A stretch of 64,000 nucleotides of DNA from Pseudomonas viridiflava (GTDB taxonomy: Bacteria; Pseudomonadota; Gammaproteobacteria; Pseudomonadales; Pseudomonadaceae). The translations under genes and the position numbers were made by a program. Within the stretch, counting starts at the first letter, position 1, and every line of letters begins with the position of its first letter. Below are positions 55,101-63,203 of the stretch, one piece after another. The stretch spans positions 244,257-308,256 of the forward strand of contig NZ_RBTP01000076.1 in NCBI RefSeq assembly GCF_003702045.1. The letters are read 5' to 3'. The notes under the pieces were generated by a model that worked only from the letters and a program-made list of their open reading frames with translations, made no database searches and was not told where the DNA came from.

Positions 55101-58068
55101 TTTCTTCGACCGCGCCATACAGGTCAAGCAAGGCTTCGCACAGCTCATCGACCTGCGGCAGATCAGCCAGATGCGCACCGTGCCCCAGCGTGGTCAGCTC
55201 ATCGAGCAGCGCACTGAGTTCCTGCCGCTCGCCAGGGTGTTCGCGCCAGCGACGCAGCAGGTTTTCCGCATCCAGCACGATGTCCATGCCTTCGGCGAGA
55301 AAGCTGGCGATCAACTGGGGATTGCGCTTGATCCGAAGGCCGTTGTCCGACTCGCGCAAGGCGGCTGTGAGCCGGTCGTTGAGCAGTGAATACGCAGCTT
55401 CGATCAACGCAGGCGCACCCGGAATCGATGCCAGCGGTTGGCTGTCCAGTTGATCGAGCCCTTTGCGCAACAGCGGTTCGGCGCTGCGCAGCAAGCGGAT
55501 TTCTGGCGGGCCGATGGCGATCAGGTTGGCCTTGTACTCACGCACCAGTTGATCCAACGGGCTGGACAGTTCGGCAATCGGCAGTACGCCGGCCATGTGT
55601 GCGCTGCCTTTGAGTGTGTGCAAAGCACGCAGCAGGCTGTCGCCGATCGATGGCGAAGGCGACTGTTCGGCGGTTTCAAGAAAGCGACTCAGTGTGCCCA
55701 AATGCCCAAGCGCCTCTTGGCGGAATATCTCCAACAACTGCGGATCGATGACTTCAACGTCAGCCCCTTCAGGCGGTATAGGCAACGAAGGCGGCTCCAG
55801 ACCACTGGCCAGCGCATGCGCGCGAGCGGCCAGCAGGTCCACATCGTTTCGCTGGCGCTGGGCGCCTTCGGCGAAATCCTTGATGACTGCTGGCAGCAGC
55901 GCCAGCACGTCGGCCATCAACTGTTGGACGTCGAGCGCCGGCAGCACATCGCCTTCCAGCACCCGGTTGAGCAGGTTTTCCACCGACCAGGCCAGTTCGC
56001 TGAGAATCAGCGCCCGGACCATCCGCCCACTGCCCTTGAGCGTGTGAAACGCCCGCCGCACTTCGGTGAGCGCCGCAACGTCCCACTGCCCCTGACTGTC
56101 CAGCGAACCCAACCAGCGAGGCAGGTATTCGCGCAGGGCGTCCAGCACTTCTTCGGCTTCTTCCAGAAAGACTTCACACAGCTCACCGTCCACCGCCTCT
56201 TCGCCGGAAGGCGGCGGCAGCAGGCTGGTTGGTGCGTTACGGGCGGGCGGGTTGACGGCTGATACCGGCCTGGCCAGCACCTGCGCGATGGTCTGCGTCG
56301 GGCTGACCAGCGCTTTGCGATCGTCCAGCGCAAGTAGCTCGTCCTGGGTGATGACCTCGTCGAGCAGCGGCACTTCCAGCGTATCCGGCGCAGGCGTGTA
56401 GCCCAGTCGGGCCAGGCTTTCTTGCGCCATGTCGAGAATCTGATCGCCCGGCGCCGCATGGTCCTCCCCCATGCGCTCCAGGTAATACTCGACGCCGGTG
56501 ATGGTGTCGGCCAGGCAGTCGAGCTGAACCCAGCCGGGACGCGTTTCGTCCACCAGCAGGTGCTCCTGAATGTATTCGTTGCACGCCGCCAGCAAACTGG
56601 CCGCCCGGGCCAGCGGGATCATCGCCAGAGCGCCGCGCACCTGCACCAGCAGCGCGCACAGCGGATCAAGGCGCTGACGGTCCCATTCGCCATCGATGTA
56701 ATCCAGAATCACGTCCTTGGCCTGCTGCAGCACAACACGTGCCTCGCGAATCACGAGTTGATGAATCTGGGTCAGATCTGTTGTCGGCAAGCGGCTGTCT
56801 TCGCGGCTGGCCTGCTCGGTATTACCGGCCATGCCAGCCAGCGTCGATTCGACGTACAGCAAAGCACCCGCAACATCCATCAGCGCCGCGTCGCTGGGTT
56901 CGCGCTGACCGTGCGCCATGCCCTGCACCACCGAAAGCTGATCGATGATCACCTTGCGGGGCTGACCGAAACCGAGCACCGCCAGGGTATCGGCGATCTG
57001 CCGCAGCGGCGGCAGCAAGGCGTTGAGTTCGCTGACGTGTTGGCGGTCGCCGCGCACGAACACATCCAGCCGCTCCTTGATCCGCACCAACCCTTCGCAC
57101 AGGGCCACAATGACCGAGCGCATGGCATCGCGGTCGGGCCCGGCCATTCGCGCCCGTTCTTCGTTGACCACGTCGTTGCCGGGCAGTGCATCGGCCAGCG
57201 CGTACTGGTCTTTCAGATCGAGCATCTTTGGCGCAAGGCTGTCGGATTTGGCGATGTAGAACAGCAGGCTTTTCAGCAGTTCTTCGGGCGCGGGCTGGTT
57301 GATGCCTTCGATGCCCTGCTCGGCCAGACGCTTGAGTTCCTTGTCGGCATCCTTGAGCAGGCTACGCAGGGCCGGGCTGTTGGCGAAGTTGCCGTTGAGC
57401 ATGGTTTCGACCAGCGCCGTGGCGATCCGCCAGAGCGGCCCCAGTGGCGCGTCCTCGCAAAGCTGTTCAAGGCGGGCAAATACCTTGGCCATGTAGCCAA
57501 GCTGCGTCTTGACGCCCTGCTCACGCATCAGACCGGCGAGCGCGGCCTGTAAAGTCTGGCGCAATTTGCGCAACAGCGTGGGCAGATCAGGTGTGTTGCG
57601 CCGGGCCAGCTCTTCCTCGTCCAGCGCCGGCACCACGACCAGTTGCGGCGCGAACAGGCTGGTTTCCGACAGCAGGGTTTCGCCCCGGGCGCTGCGCAAA
57701 TCATTGAGCAGCGGCAGGACCACCAATGGCAAATCACGGCGCGCCGAATGAATGCGCTCCAGGTACACCGGCAATTGAGTCATGGCCTGGATCAGCAGCT
57801 GTTCGGATTCAGCCGGATGACTGACGCGGTTCTGTTGCACAGCCAGTACCAATTGCTCGATTTCCTCGGCCAGCAGCGCTGCGCCGTAGAACTCAATCAT
57901 CTGCAGGCTGCCATGCACCTGATGCACAAGGTTCAGGCACTCGGCCATCGCCGCTGTGTTCGCGGGATCCACAATGAATTCGTCCAGCGCGTGACGTGCC
58001 TGGATAAGCGTCTCGGCGATCTCGCCCTTGAGCCACTCCAGAGCCACGTAATCGTGACGATCAGCCAT
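52102..58068 (-). CDS. chpA: ChpA, multi-HPt hybrid histidine kinase of twitching-motility chemotaxis
   Basis: The protein is 1988 residues. Four canonical HPt sites read HTLKGSGRM (about 674), HTLKGSAHM (about 818) and HTLKGGARM twice (about 1126 and 1270). N-terminal modules carry only degenerate sites (HQVHGSLQM; VRGALAMI). A CheA-type core follows: dimerisation helix (KVPAEQLENLVNLAGE, about 1383), ATP-binding region (NAVDHGLES, DDGSGVDL, GRGVGMDVV), a CheW domain (about 1700-1840) and a receiver domain (about 1866-1985, Asp in LLDIEMPRMDG). It passes phosphate to PilG/PilH and controls type IV pili. P. aeruginosa ChpA is about 2470 residues; this one is much shorter. The last two HPt blocks look like a duplication. 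Confidence 0.93.
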   Translation of the reverse strand: MADRHDYVALEWLKGEIAETLIQARHALDEFIVDPANTAAMAECLNLVHQVHGSLQMIEFYGAALLAEEIEQLVLAVQQNRVSHPAESEQLLIQAMTQLPVYLERIHSARRDLPLVVLPLLNDLRSARGETLLSETSLFAPQLVVVPALDEEELARRNTPDLPTLLRKLRQTLQAALAGLMREQGVKTQLGYMAKVFARLEQLCEDAPLGPLWRIATALVETMLNGNFANSPALRSLLKDADKELKRLAEQGIEGINQPAPEELLKSLLFYIAKSDSLAPKMLDLKDQYALADALPGNDVVNEERARMAGPDRDAMRSVIVALCEGLVRIKERLDVFVRGDRQHVSELNALLPPLRQIADTLAVLGFGQPRKVIIDQLSVVQGMAHGQREPSDAALMDVAGALLYVESTLAGMAGNTEQASREDSRLPTTDLTQIHQLVIREARVVLQQAKDVILDYIDGEWDRQRLDPLCALLVQVRGALAMIPLARAASLLAACNEYIQEHLLVDETRPGWVQLDCLADTITGVEYYLERMGEDHAAPGDQILDMAQESLARLGYTPAPDTLEVPLLDEVITQDELLALDDRKALVSPTQTIAQVLARPVSAVNPPARNAPTSLLPPPSGEEAVDGELCEVFLEEAEEVLDALREYLPRWLGSLDSQGQWDVAALTEVRRAFHTLKGSGRMVRALILSELAWSVENLLNRVLEGDVLPALDVQQLMADVLALLPAVIKDFAEGAQRQRNDVDLLAARAHALASGLEPPSLPIPPEGADVEVIDPQLLEIFRQEALGHLGTLSRFLETAEQSPSPSIGDSLLRALHTLKGSAHMAGVLPIAELSSPLDQLVREYKANLIAIGPPEIRLLRSAEPLLRKGLDQLDSQPLASIPGAPALIEAAYSLLNDRLTAALRESDNGLRIKRNPQLIASFLAEGMDIVLDAENLLRRWREHPGERQELSALLDELTTLGHGAHLADLPQVDELCEALLDLYGAVEESSLAVSERFFDDAEQAHEALINMLDQVAAGQDVDPRPECVRALHELLDQALDPSATGLVKSDGHHTLTVTELNAATEQLASQALQPEVASLDDEIVEIFLEEAVDILDSAGQALQRWLDEPENPLPLSSLQRDLHTLKGGARMAEVAEVGDLAHELENLYEGLIDRRFSHSPQLGDLLLKSHDELAIMLEQLFRQEALNDPAPLIDALIRCRREEHRESEPAAPVEPIEEPPERDTELLEIFLEEGFDLLDSSGAALARWQADPQNTLEVENLLRDLHTLKGGARMVEIAPIGDLAHELETLYEGLSTGTMQPDPLMMSLLQSGHDVLADMLDAVRTEKPLPDATLLIESMQGLVGQEPTPRVPLAATPEPEPAIPLAPAGEAESERNVPETIKVPAEQLENLVNLAGETSIFRGRIEQQMLDAQVALIEMETTIERMRDQLRRLDMETQGRILSREQVQAERLGYEEFDPLEMDRHSQLQQLSRALFESASDLMDLKETLGARTRDAEMLLSQQARVNTQLQEGLMRTRMVPFERMVPRLRRVVRQVATQLDKKVQFEVANADGEMDRNVLERMVAPLEHMLRNAVDHGLESTERRLAAGKPEQGLINLELMHEGGDIVIELSDDGSGVDLAAVRRKAIKRGMIHPDADLADHEILPFILQAGFSTTDIITQISGRGVGMDVVHAEVKQLGGSMVIDSVPGKGTRFRIRLPFSVSVNRALMVTCGEEQYAVPLNTVDGIVRVLPNELAGYYQTSPPRYQYGGRSYELRYLGELIDNSPPRLIGQLEPLPVLLVHLQDQWVAVQVDALAGSREIVVKNLGAQFARVQGISGATILGDGRVVLILDLMAQIRALQGRLRRPMVDGPAPAFNEAEHVRPLLVMVVDDSVTVRKVTGRLLERHGMHVLTAKDGVDAMALLQEHTPDIMLLDIEMPRMDGFEVASHIRHDEQLKDLPIIMITSRSGQKHRDRAMAIGVNDYLSKPYQESVLLDSIAHWSQVNV

Positions 58069-58115
58069 GACGCATACCGCTCTTTACCCGATCCAGATCG
58101 TTCATTGAGTGAACA

Positions 58116-60158
58116 TCATCCGATTTTTTTCGATGGCGGCAAGGCGAAACCCGATACGGAGCGACGCATCTCGCTGGCCATCTTGGCCAGATTGCCAATA
58201 CTCTCGGCAGTTGCCGAAGTGCCTGAGGTGGTTTGCGAGGTGGTCTGCTGAATGACGCTCATGGTCTGGGAAATCTGTCCGGCCGATTCGGCCTGTTGCC
58301 GGGCGGCATCGGTGATACTTTCGATCAGTTCGGCCAGCACCCTGGACACCCCTTCGATTTCCTCGAGCGCCACCCCGGCATCCTGCGCCAGCCGTGCGCC
58401 GCGTACCACTTCGCTGGTGGTCTGCTCCATAGAGATGACCGCCTCGTTGGTGTCGTTCTGAATGGCCCTGACCAGCGTTTCAATCTGCTTGGTGGCCGAC
58501 GACGAGCGCTCGGCCAGGCGCTGCACTTCGTCGGCTACCACTGCGAAGCCGCGTCCTGCATCACCTGCCATAGACGCCTGGATCGCCGCATTGAGGGCCA
58601 GGATGTTGGTCTGATCGGCAATGTCATCGATCAGGCTGACAATATCGCCAATTTCCTGAGAAGACTCGCCCAGCCTCTTGATACGTTTGGACGTGTCCTG
58701 AATCTGCTCGCGAATGTTGTCCATGCCTCGAATGGTGTTGTGTACCACCTCGTTGCCCTTGTTGGCGATGGTCACCGAACGTTCTGCCACCGAAGAAGAT
58801 TCCGAGGCATTGGCCGATACCTGATCGATGGACGCGGCCATGTCGTTGATGGCCGTTGATGCTGCGCTGATCTGTAATGCCTGATGCCGGGAGGCCGCCG
58901 ACAACTGCATGGCGGTGGCCTGGGTTTCGGCGACGGCAGTGGCGACCTGCTCGGCCGTGAGGTTGATGGTGACCACCAGCTCGCGCAGCTGGTCGATGGA
59001 GTAATTGATGGAGTCGGCAATCGCGCCCGTAAAGTCCTCGGTGACTGACGCCGTGACAGTCAGGTCGCCATCGGCCAGGTTTTCGATCTCGTCGAGCAGA
59101 CGCATGATCGCGTTCTGATTACGCTCGCTCTTCTGAGCGGTTTCCCGCAACTGACGGTTGGTTTCGCGGACCATCACCAGCGCGATCAGGATGATCGACA
59201 TCAACGCCAATAGGCCCAACACGTAACCGCCCACGGTGTTGACCGTGCGCCGGTTGGCGAGGTTTTCCAGGCTGTTGGCCAGCACTGACGTCTCGTCCAG
59301 CAGGGTCTGCGAGGTGTTGAAAATATTGCCGGAGGCTTCACGCACCCGGTACAGCTCGGGCGAGGTTTCGAGAATTTCGTCCACCGAGCCCGACACAAAT
59401 TCGAACAGCTCGGAAATCTCGGCCAGACGCGCACGCGCGTCGCGGTCTTCGACCTGAGCGATGCGCAGGGTCGCGTTACCTTCCAGCATGCCGTTTAGCA
59501 CACGCCCGAACTGGCTGGCGTCGCGGCCAAAGGCGTCAGCGGCTTGCACGGCCGTTTCGTCACCGGCCAGCACTGTGTTGACCGACCCCAGAATACGCTC
59601 GGCCAGCAGCGCCTGACGCTGGGCAACCACGACCTGAGTGGCGGGTGCTTTGCTTTGCAGAAGGATTTCGACGACCTTTTCGTACTCGGCCTGCAACTGT
59701 GGAATGGTCTCGGCAAGGGTCGCGGCCACTTGATGCAGGGACAATACAGTCTGCTCGCTGGCCAGGATCACATCGGTGTTTTTGCGCAGCGCTTCCCAAT
59801 CGTTCTGCACATTGCGCAGCTCGTCGCGTATCGACGACGGCGCGGCTGGCAGGCTGGTCGTAGGGTCGCCCTTTCTCAGGTAACCCCAGCGCAAATCGAA
59901 GTCGTTACGTGCATCAGCCAGCAGCTTGAAGGCCTGGGCCTTGCCCGAAGCCGCCTCGGTGGCGTTTTTCGCGATACGCTGGGAGAGCACGCGCAGCTCT
60001 CCGGCGTGCCCAATGTACTGCTTGTCGTAATTCGACTGAGTATTGAGGTAGGCGAAGTTGGCGAACAGCAACATGATGAAAACGATGAGCGCGAAGAACA
60101 GCACAACAATCTGTGTACGGCTGCGTGCGCCTTCCAGTGACCTGCCTGTCTTACTCAT
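58116..60158 (-). CDS. pilJ: PilJ, methyl-accepting receptor of the Pil-Chp system
   Basis: The protein is 680 residues. First membrane segment about 17-38 (IVVLFFALIVFIMLLFANFA), a long periplasmic region with two PilJ sensor repeats, second segment about 310-330 (VGGYVLGLLALMSIILIALV), HAMP, and the signalling hairpin with tip IADQTNLLALNAAIQASMAG. The A-S-M-A-G in place of AARAG is characteristic of PilJ. Short motifs match the family closely. It senses surface contact and pilin state in P. aeruginosa. It lies between pilI and chpA on one operon strand. Confidence 0.95.
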   Translation of the reverse strand: MSKTGRSLEGARSRTQIVVLFFALIVFIMLLFANFAYLNTQSNYDKQYIGHAGELRVLSQRIAKNATEAASGKAQAFKLLADARNDFDLRWGYLRKGDPTTSLPAAPSSIRDELRNVQNDWEALRKNTDVILASEQTVLSLHQVAATLAETIPQLQAEYEKVVEILLQSKAPATQVVVAQRQALLAERILGSVNTVLAGDETAVQAADAFGRDASQFGRVLNGMLEGNATLRIAQVEDRDARARLAEISELFEFVSGSVDEILETSPELYRVREASGNIFNTSQTLLDETSVLANSLENLANRRTVNTVGGYVLGLLALMSIILIALVMVRETNRQLRETAQKSERNQNAIMRLLDEIENLADGDLTVTASVTEDFTGAIADSINYSIDQLRELVVTINLTAEQVATAVAETQATAMQLSAASRHQALQISAASTAINDMAASIDQVSANASESSSVAERSVTIANKGNEVVHNTIRGMDNIREQIQDTSKRIKRLGESSQEIGDIVSLIDDIADQTNILALNAAIQASMAGDAGRGFAVVADEVQRLAERSSSATKQIETLVRAIQNDTNEAVISMEQTTSEVVRGARLAQDAGVALEEIEGVSRVLAELIESITDAARQQAESAGQISQTMSVIQQTTSQTTSGTSATAESIGNLAKMASEMRRSVSGFALPPSKKIG

Positions 60159-60236
60159 TTAAATCAGGCCCCCGCCTGGACCAACGTCGATTCGTGACAC
60201 AAAACAGACCCACCAATACCGGGTCACCGCGAACAG

Positions 60237-60776
60237 CTAGAACGCGACATCCACGAACTCTTCAGATTGCACCAGCGCCCACGGGCTGAACACCAGCCAG
60301 GCCTGCTCACGGATGAACTGCCCGCGCAGAAACGGCACGAGGCGTGGATCCGGCGTGCCCTGTGCTTCGGGAATCAGGCTCAACTGACTGAAATGCTGCA
60401 TGCCGAAGACTTCATCCACCAGCAGACCGGCGAAGGCATCCTGATGTTCAACCACCAGTACACGACGCTGCTTGCGCACAGGTGACAAGTCCTGGCCGAA
60501 GAATCCACACAGGTCGGTGAGCGGCAACAAGCGACCGCGCAGATTGGCAATGCCCACGACCCAGGGCTTTACCCCATGCAGGGCAGCATGCCGTGGCTCA
60601 TGCAGGATTTCGGCAATCTCGCCAATGGGCGCCACAAAACGCTGCTCGCCCATTCTGAAACCAATACCGACCCAGTCCTGCTGATGGGCTTCTTGCAACG
60701 GCAGACCTGCCGCCAGCGACCGGCAACGCCGATCGATATCCAGAAGCATTTCAAAGGCTGTACGTGGCTCGGCCAT
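60237..60776 (-). CDS. pilI: PilI, CheW-like adaptor of the Pil-Chp system
   Basis: The protein is 179 residues (P. aeruginosa 178). CheW fold: WVGIGFRMGEQRFVAPIGEI, VVGIANLRGRLLPLTDLCGF, RRVLVVEHQDAFAGLLVDEV. ATG 60776 with CCGGAA upstream is chosen over the TTG at 60791, which abuts the pilH stop. Couples PilJ to ChpA. The gap to pilH is 15 bases. Confidence 0.92.
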   Translation of the reverse strand: MAEPRTAFEMLLDIDRRCRSLAAGLPLQEAHQQDWVGIGFRMGEQRFVAPIGEIAEILHEPRHAALHGVKPWVVGIANLRGRLLPLTDLCGFFGQDLSPVRKQRRVLVVEHQDAFAGLLVDEVFGMQHFSQLSLIPEAQGTPDPRLVPFLRGQFIREQAWLVFSPWALVQSEEFVDVAF

Positions 60777-60791
60777 GACGAATTCCGGCAA

Positions 60792-61157
60792 TCAGCCGGC
60801 CAGCACCGCGTTCAGGGTTTTCATCAGGGTGTCTTCATCGACCGGCTTGGTCAGGTAATCACGCGCGCCCTGACGTTTGCCCCAGACCTTGTCGGTTTCC
60901 TGATCCTTGGTGGTGATCATGATCACCGGGATCATGGCGGTGTCAGCGTCCTTGGTCAGTTGGCGGGTTGCCTGAAAGCCGTTGAGGCCCGGCATCACGA
61001 TGTCCATCAGCACCGCGTCGGGCTTTTCCTGACGAGCCAGGGCCACGCCGTCTGCGCCGTTTTCAGCCTTCAACACTTCATGGCCGTGCTTTTCCAGCAT
61101 GCCGGTGAGTTTGTACATTTCAGTCGGCGAGTCATCGACGATCAATATTCGAGCCAT
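60792..61157 (-). CDS. pilH: PilH, CheY-like response regulator
   Basis: The protein is 121 residues, a single receiver domain: acidic pocket ILIVDDSPTEMYKL, phosphoacceptor Asp in VLMDIVMPGLNGF, and Lys in YLTKPVDED. In P. aeruginosa PilH is thought to favour pilus retraction or act as a phosphate sink for PilG signalling. It lies between pilG and pilI. Confidence 0.95.
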   Translation of the reverse strand: MARILIVDDSPTEMYKLTGMLEKHGHEVLKAENGADGVALARQEKPDAVLMDIVMPGLNGFQATRQLTKDADTAMIPVIMITTKDQETDKVWGKRQGARDYLTKPVDEDTLMKTLNAVLAG

Positions 61158-61204
61158 GGGTGTTCCCCGTCAGGTTGCGAGCACGCGGTCAGTGGGCGCG
61201 GGCG

Positions 61205-61615
61205 TCACGGTATGTGTTGTTCTACTGCAACGAAGCTCGGCACATGAGCCTTGATCGCGCTGAGCAGTTCTTCCTTGTTGAAAGGCTTGGTCAAAAACTG
61301 ATCAGACCCGACGATCCGTCCCTTGGCCTTGTCGAACAGCCCGTCCTTGGAGGACAGCATGATGACAGGCGTGGACTTGAACGCACGGTTGTTCTTGATC
61401 AGGGCGCAGGTCTGATAACCATCCAGACGCGGCATCATGATATCGACGAATATGATGCGTGGGTGGTTATCGGCAATCTTGGCCAGCGCATCGAAACCGT
61501 CAATGGCCGTAATGACTTCACAACCGACGTTTCTCAGCAGCGTTTCGGCGGTTCGGCGAATGGTCTTCGAGTCGTCGATGACCATGACTTTCAAGGCTGT
61601 GGGGTGCTGTTCCAT
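61205..61615 (-). CDS. pilG: PilG, CheY-like response regulator
   Basis: The protein is 136 residues. Receiver domain with VMVIDDSKTIRRTAETLL, phosphoacceptor in IIFVDIMMPRLDGYQTC and Lys in FLTKPFNKEEL. ATG 61615 has GGAAGAG five bases upstream, so the longer frame to 61699 is rejected. The sequence matches P. aeruginosa PilG over almost its whole length. It acts on pilus extension and cAMP control. It heads the operon and is divergent from gshB. Confidence 0.95.
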   Translation of the reverse strand: MEQHPTALKVMVIDDSKTIRRTAETLLRNVGCEVITAIDGFDALAKIADNHPRIIFVDIMMPRLDGYQTCALIKNNRAFKSTPVIMLSSKDGLFDKAKGRIVGSDQFLTKPFNKEELLSAIKAHVPSFVAVEQHIP

Positions 61616-61859
61616 ATCTGCTCTTCCATCGCCGCAGCGAATATTTGCGCGTTCTGCAAAGCACTGGGAGCCTGATGGTATGGCTTCACTGATCCGCAAG
61701 GACCGTGGGCCGGATGCCGAGCCTTTTTAGCACACTCTCCCGGCTCAATCCATAAAGTGCGCGGCCACGTGCCTGCCCCTTGACCGGGAGCACGTGGAGC
61801 GCCACCCTGACGCCTATTTCACGGCCGAATCGGCCCTTATCGATCAGAGGATATTGCCC

Positions 61860-62819
61860 ATGAGCGTTCGCCTAGGGATTGTCATGGACCCCATTGAGCG
61901 CATCTCCTATAAAAAGGATAGCTCACTGGCCATGCTGCTGGCTGCACAGGCGCGCGGTTGGGAGCTGTTCTATATGGAGCAGAAAGACCTGTACCAGAAT
62001 GCAGGTCAGGCGCGTGCGCGGATGAAGCCGCTCAAGGTGTTCGCCGATCCGGGCAAATGGTTCGAGTTTCAGGCCGAGGTCGACGCAGGCCTGGACGATC
62101 TGGACGTGATCCTGATGCGCAAGGATCCCCCGTTCGACATGGAATTCGTCTACGCCACCTACCTGCTGGAGCAGGCCGAGCGTGCGGGCGTGCTGGTGGT
62201 CAACAAGCCGCAAAGCCTGCGTGACTGCAACGAAAAGCTGTTCGCTACGCTGTTCCCGCAATGCACACCGCCGACACTGGTCAGCCGCCGCGCCGATATC
62301 ATCCGTGAGTTCGCCGAGCAGCATGGCGACGTGATCCTCAAGCCGCTGGACGGCATGGGCGGTGCGTCGATCTTCCGCCACCGTGCGGGCGATCCCAACC
62401 TGTCGGTGATTCTGGAAACCCTCACCGCTCACGGCACCCAGCAGATCATGGCGCAGGGGTATCTGCCTGCGATCAAGGATGGCGACAAGCGCATTCTGAT
62501 GGTCGACGGCGAGCCCGTTCCATACTGCCTGGCGCGTATTCCGGCCGCAGGTGAAACCCGGGGCAACCTGGCGGCTGGCGGTCGCGGTGAAGCGCGCCCA
62601 CTGAGTGACAAGGACCGCTGGATCGCTGAACAGATCGGCCCGACCCTGCGTGAAAAAGGTCTGCTGTTTGTGGGCCTGGACGTCATCGGCGAGCACCTGA
62701 CCGAAATCAACGTCACCAGCCCGACCTGCATCCGCGAAATCGACAACGCGTTCGGCACCGACATTGGCGGCCTGTTGATGGACGCTATTGAGAAGAAGCT
62801 GCAGGCGCGCGCTGCCTGA
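61860..62819 (+). CDS. gshB: Glutathione synthetase
   Basis: The protein is 319 residues of the ATP-grasp family. It starts MSVRLGIVMDPIERISYKKD, the family N-terminus. ATP-grasp motifs DVILKPLDGMGGASIFRH and the metal/ligand segment ITEINVTSPTCIREI-type (LTEINVTSPTCIREID) are present. It joins gamma-glutamylcysteine and glycine. AGAGGA precedes ATG 61860; the frame from 61794 has no such site. The order tonB3-gshB-pilG matches P. aeruginosa. Confidence 0.96.
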   Translation: MSVRLGIVMDPIERISYKKDSSLAMLLAAQARGWELFYMEQKDLYQNAGQARARMKPLKVFADPGKWFEFQAEVDAGLDDLDVILMRKDPPFDMEFVYATYLLEQAERAGVLVVNKPQSLRDCNEKLFATLFPQCTPPTLVSRRADIIREFAEQHGDVILKPLDGMGGASIFRHRAGDPNLSVILETLTAHGTQQIMAQGYLPAIKDGDKRILMVDGEPVPYCLARIPAAGETRGNLAAGGRGEARPLSDKDRWIAEQIGPTLREKGLLFVGLDVIGEHLTEINVTSPTCIREIDNAFGTDIGGLLMDAIEKKLQARAA

Positions 62820-62897
62820 TTGTCGGGTTTACGTTGAAATGACTCAGGACTGCGGAACGCCACTACGTCAACGTAGCGCTGTCGCACGGTAAACTTG

Positions 62898-63002
62898 GTG
62901 GGAGCGGACCGGGCGGCGTTCCGCTTGTCCGCGAAAAGGCCGGTACATCCGACGCATATGCGATGGCTGAAACACTGCATTCGCGGACAAGTCCGCTCCC
63001 AC
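62898..63002 (+). repeat. REPIN, GGAGCGGAC type with an enlarged left arm
   Basis: gtgggagcggaccgggcggc continues gttccgcttgtccgcgaa; the right arm is ttcgcggacaagtccgctcc then cac. It is near-identical in layout to 19444-19544, including the extra bases in the left arm. It occupies most of the 384-base gap between gshB and tonB3; nothing else is seen there. Confidence 0.88.
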
Positions 63003-63203
63003 GACGCCCCGTGTTTGCTCAGCGACAGCGCTTCGTCGCAGATGTGGCGGGGCCTACCAAATCGAGGGCTGCCGGGCCTAGCGGGCACTGAACGTCCCTT
63101 CGTCCGATCCAGACCAGAGCTCCACGCGACATTGCGTTATCATGCGCCACCTGTAACACGACACGGACTTTGACATGCAGGCTGACGAGATGCTGAACCG
63201 CCC

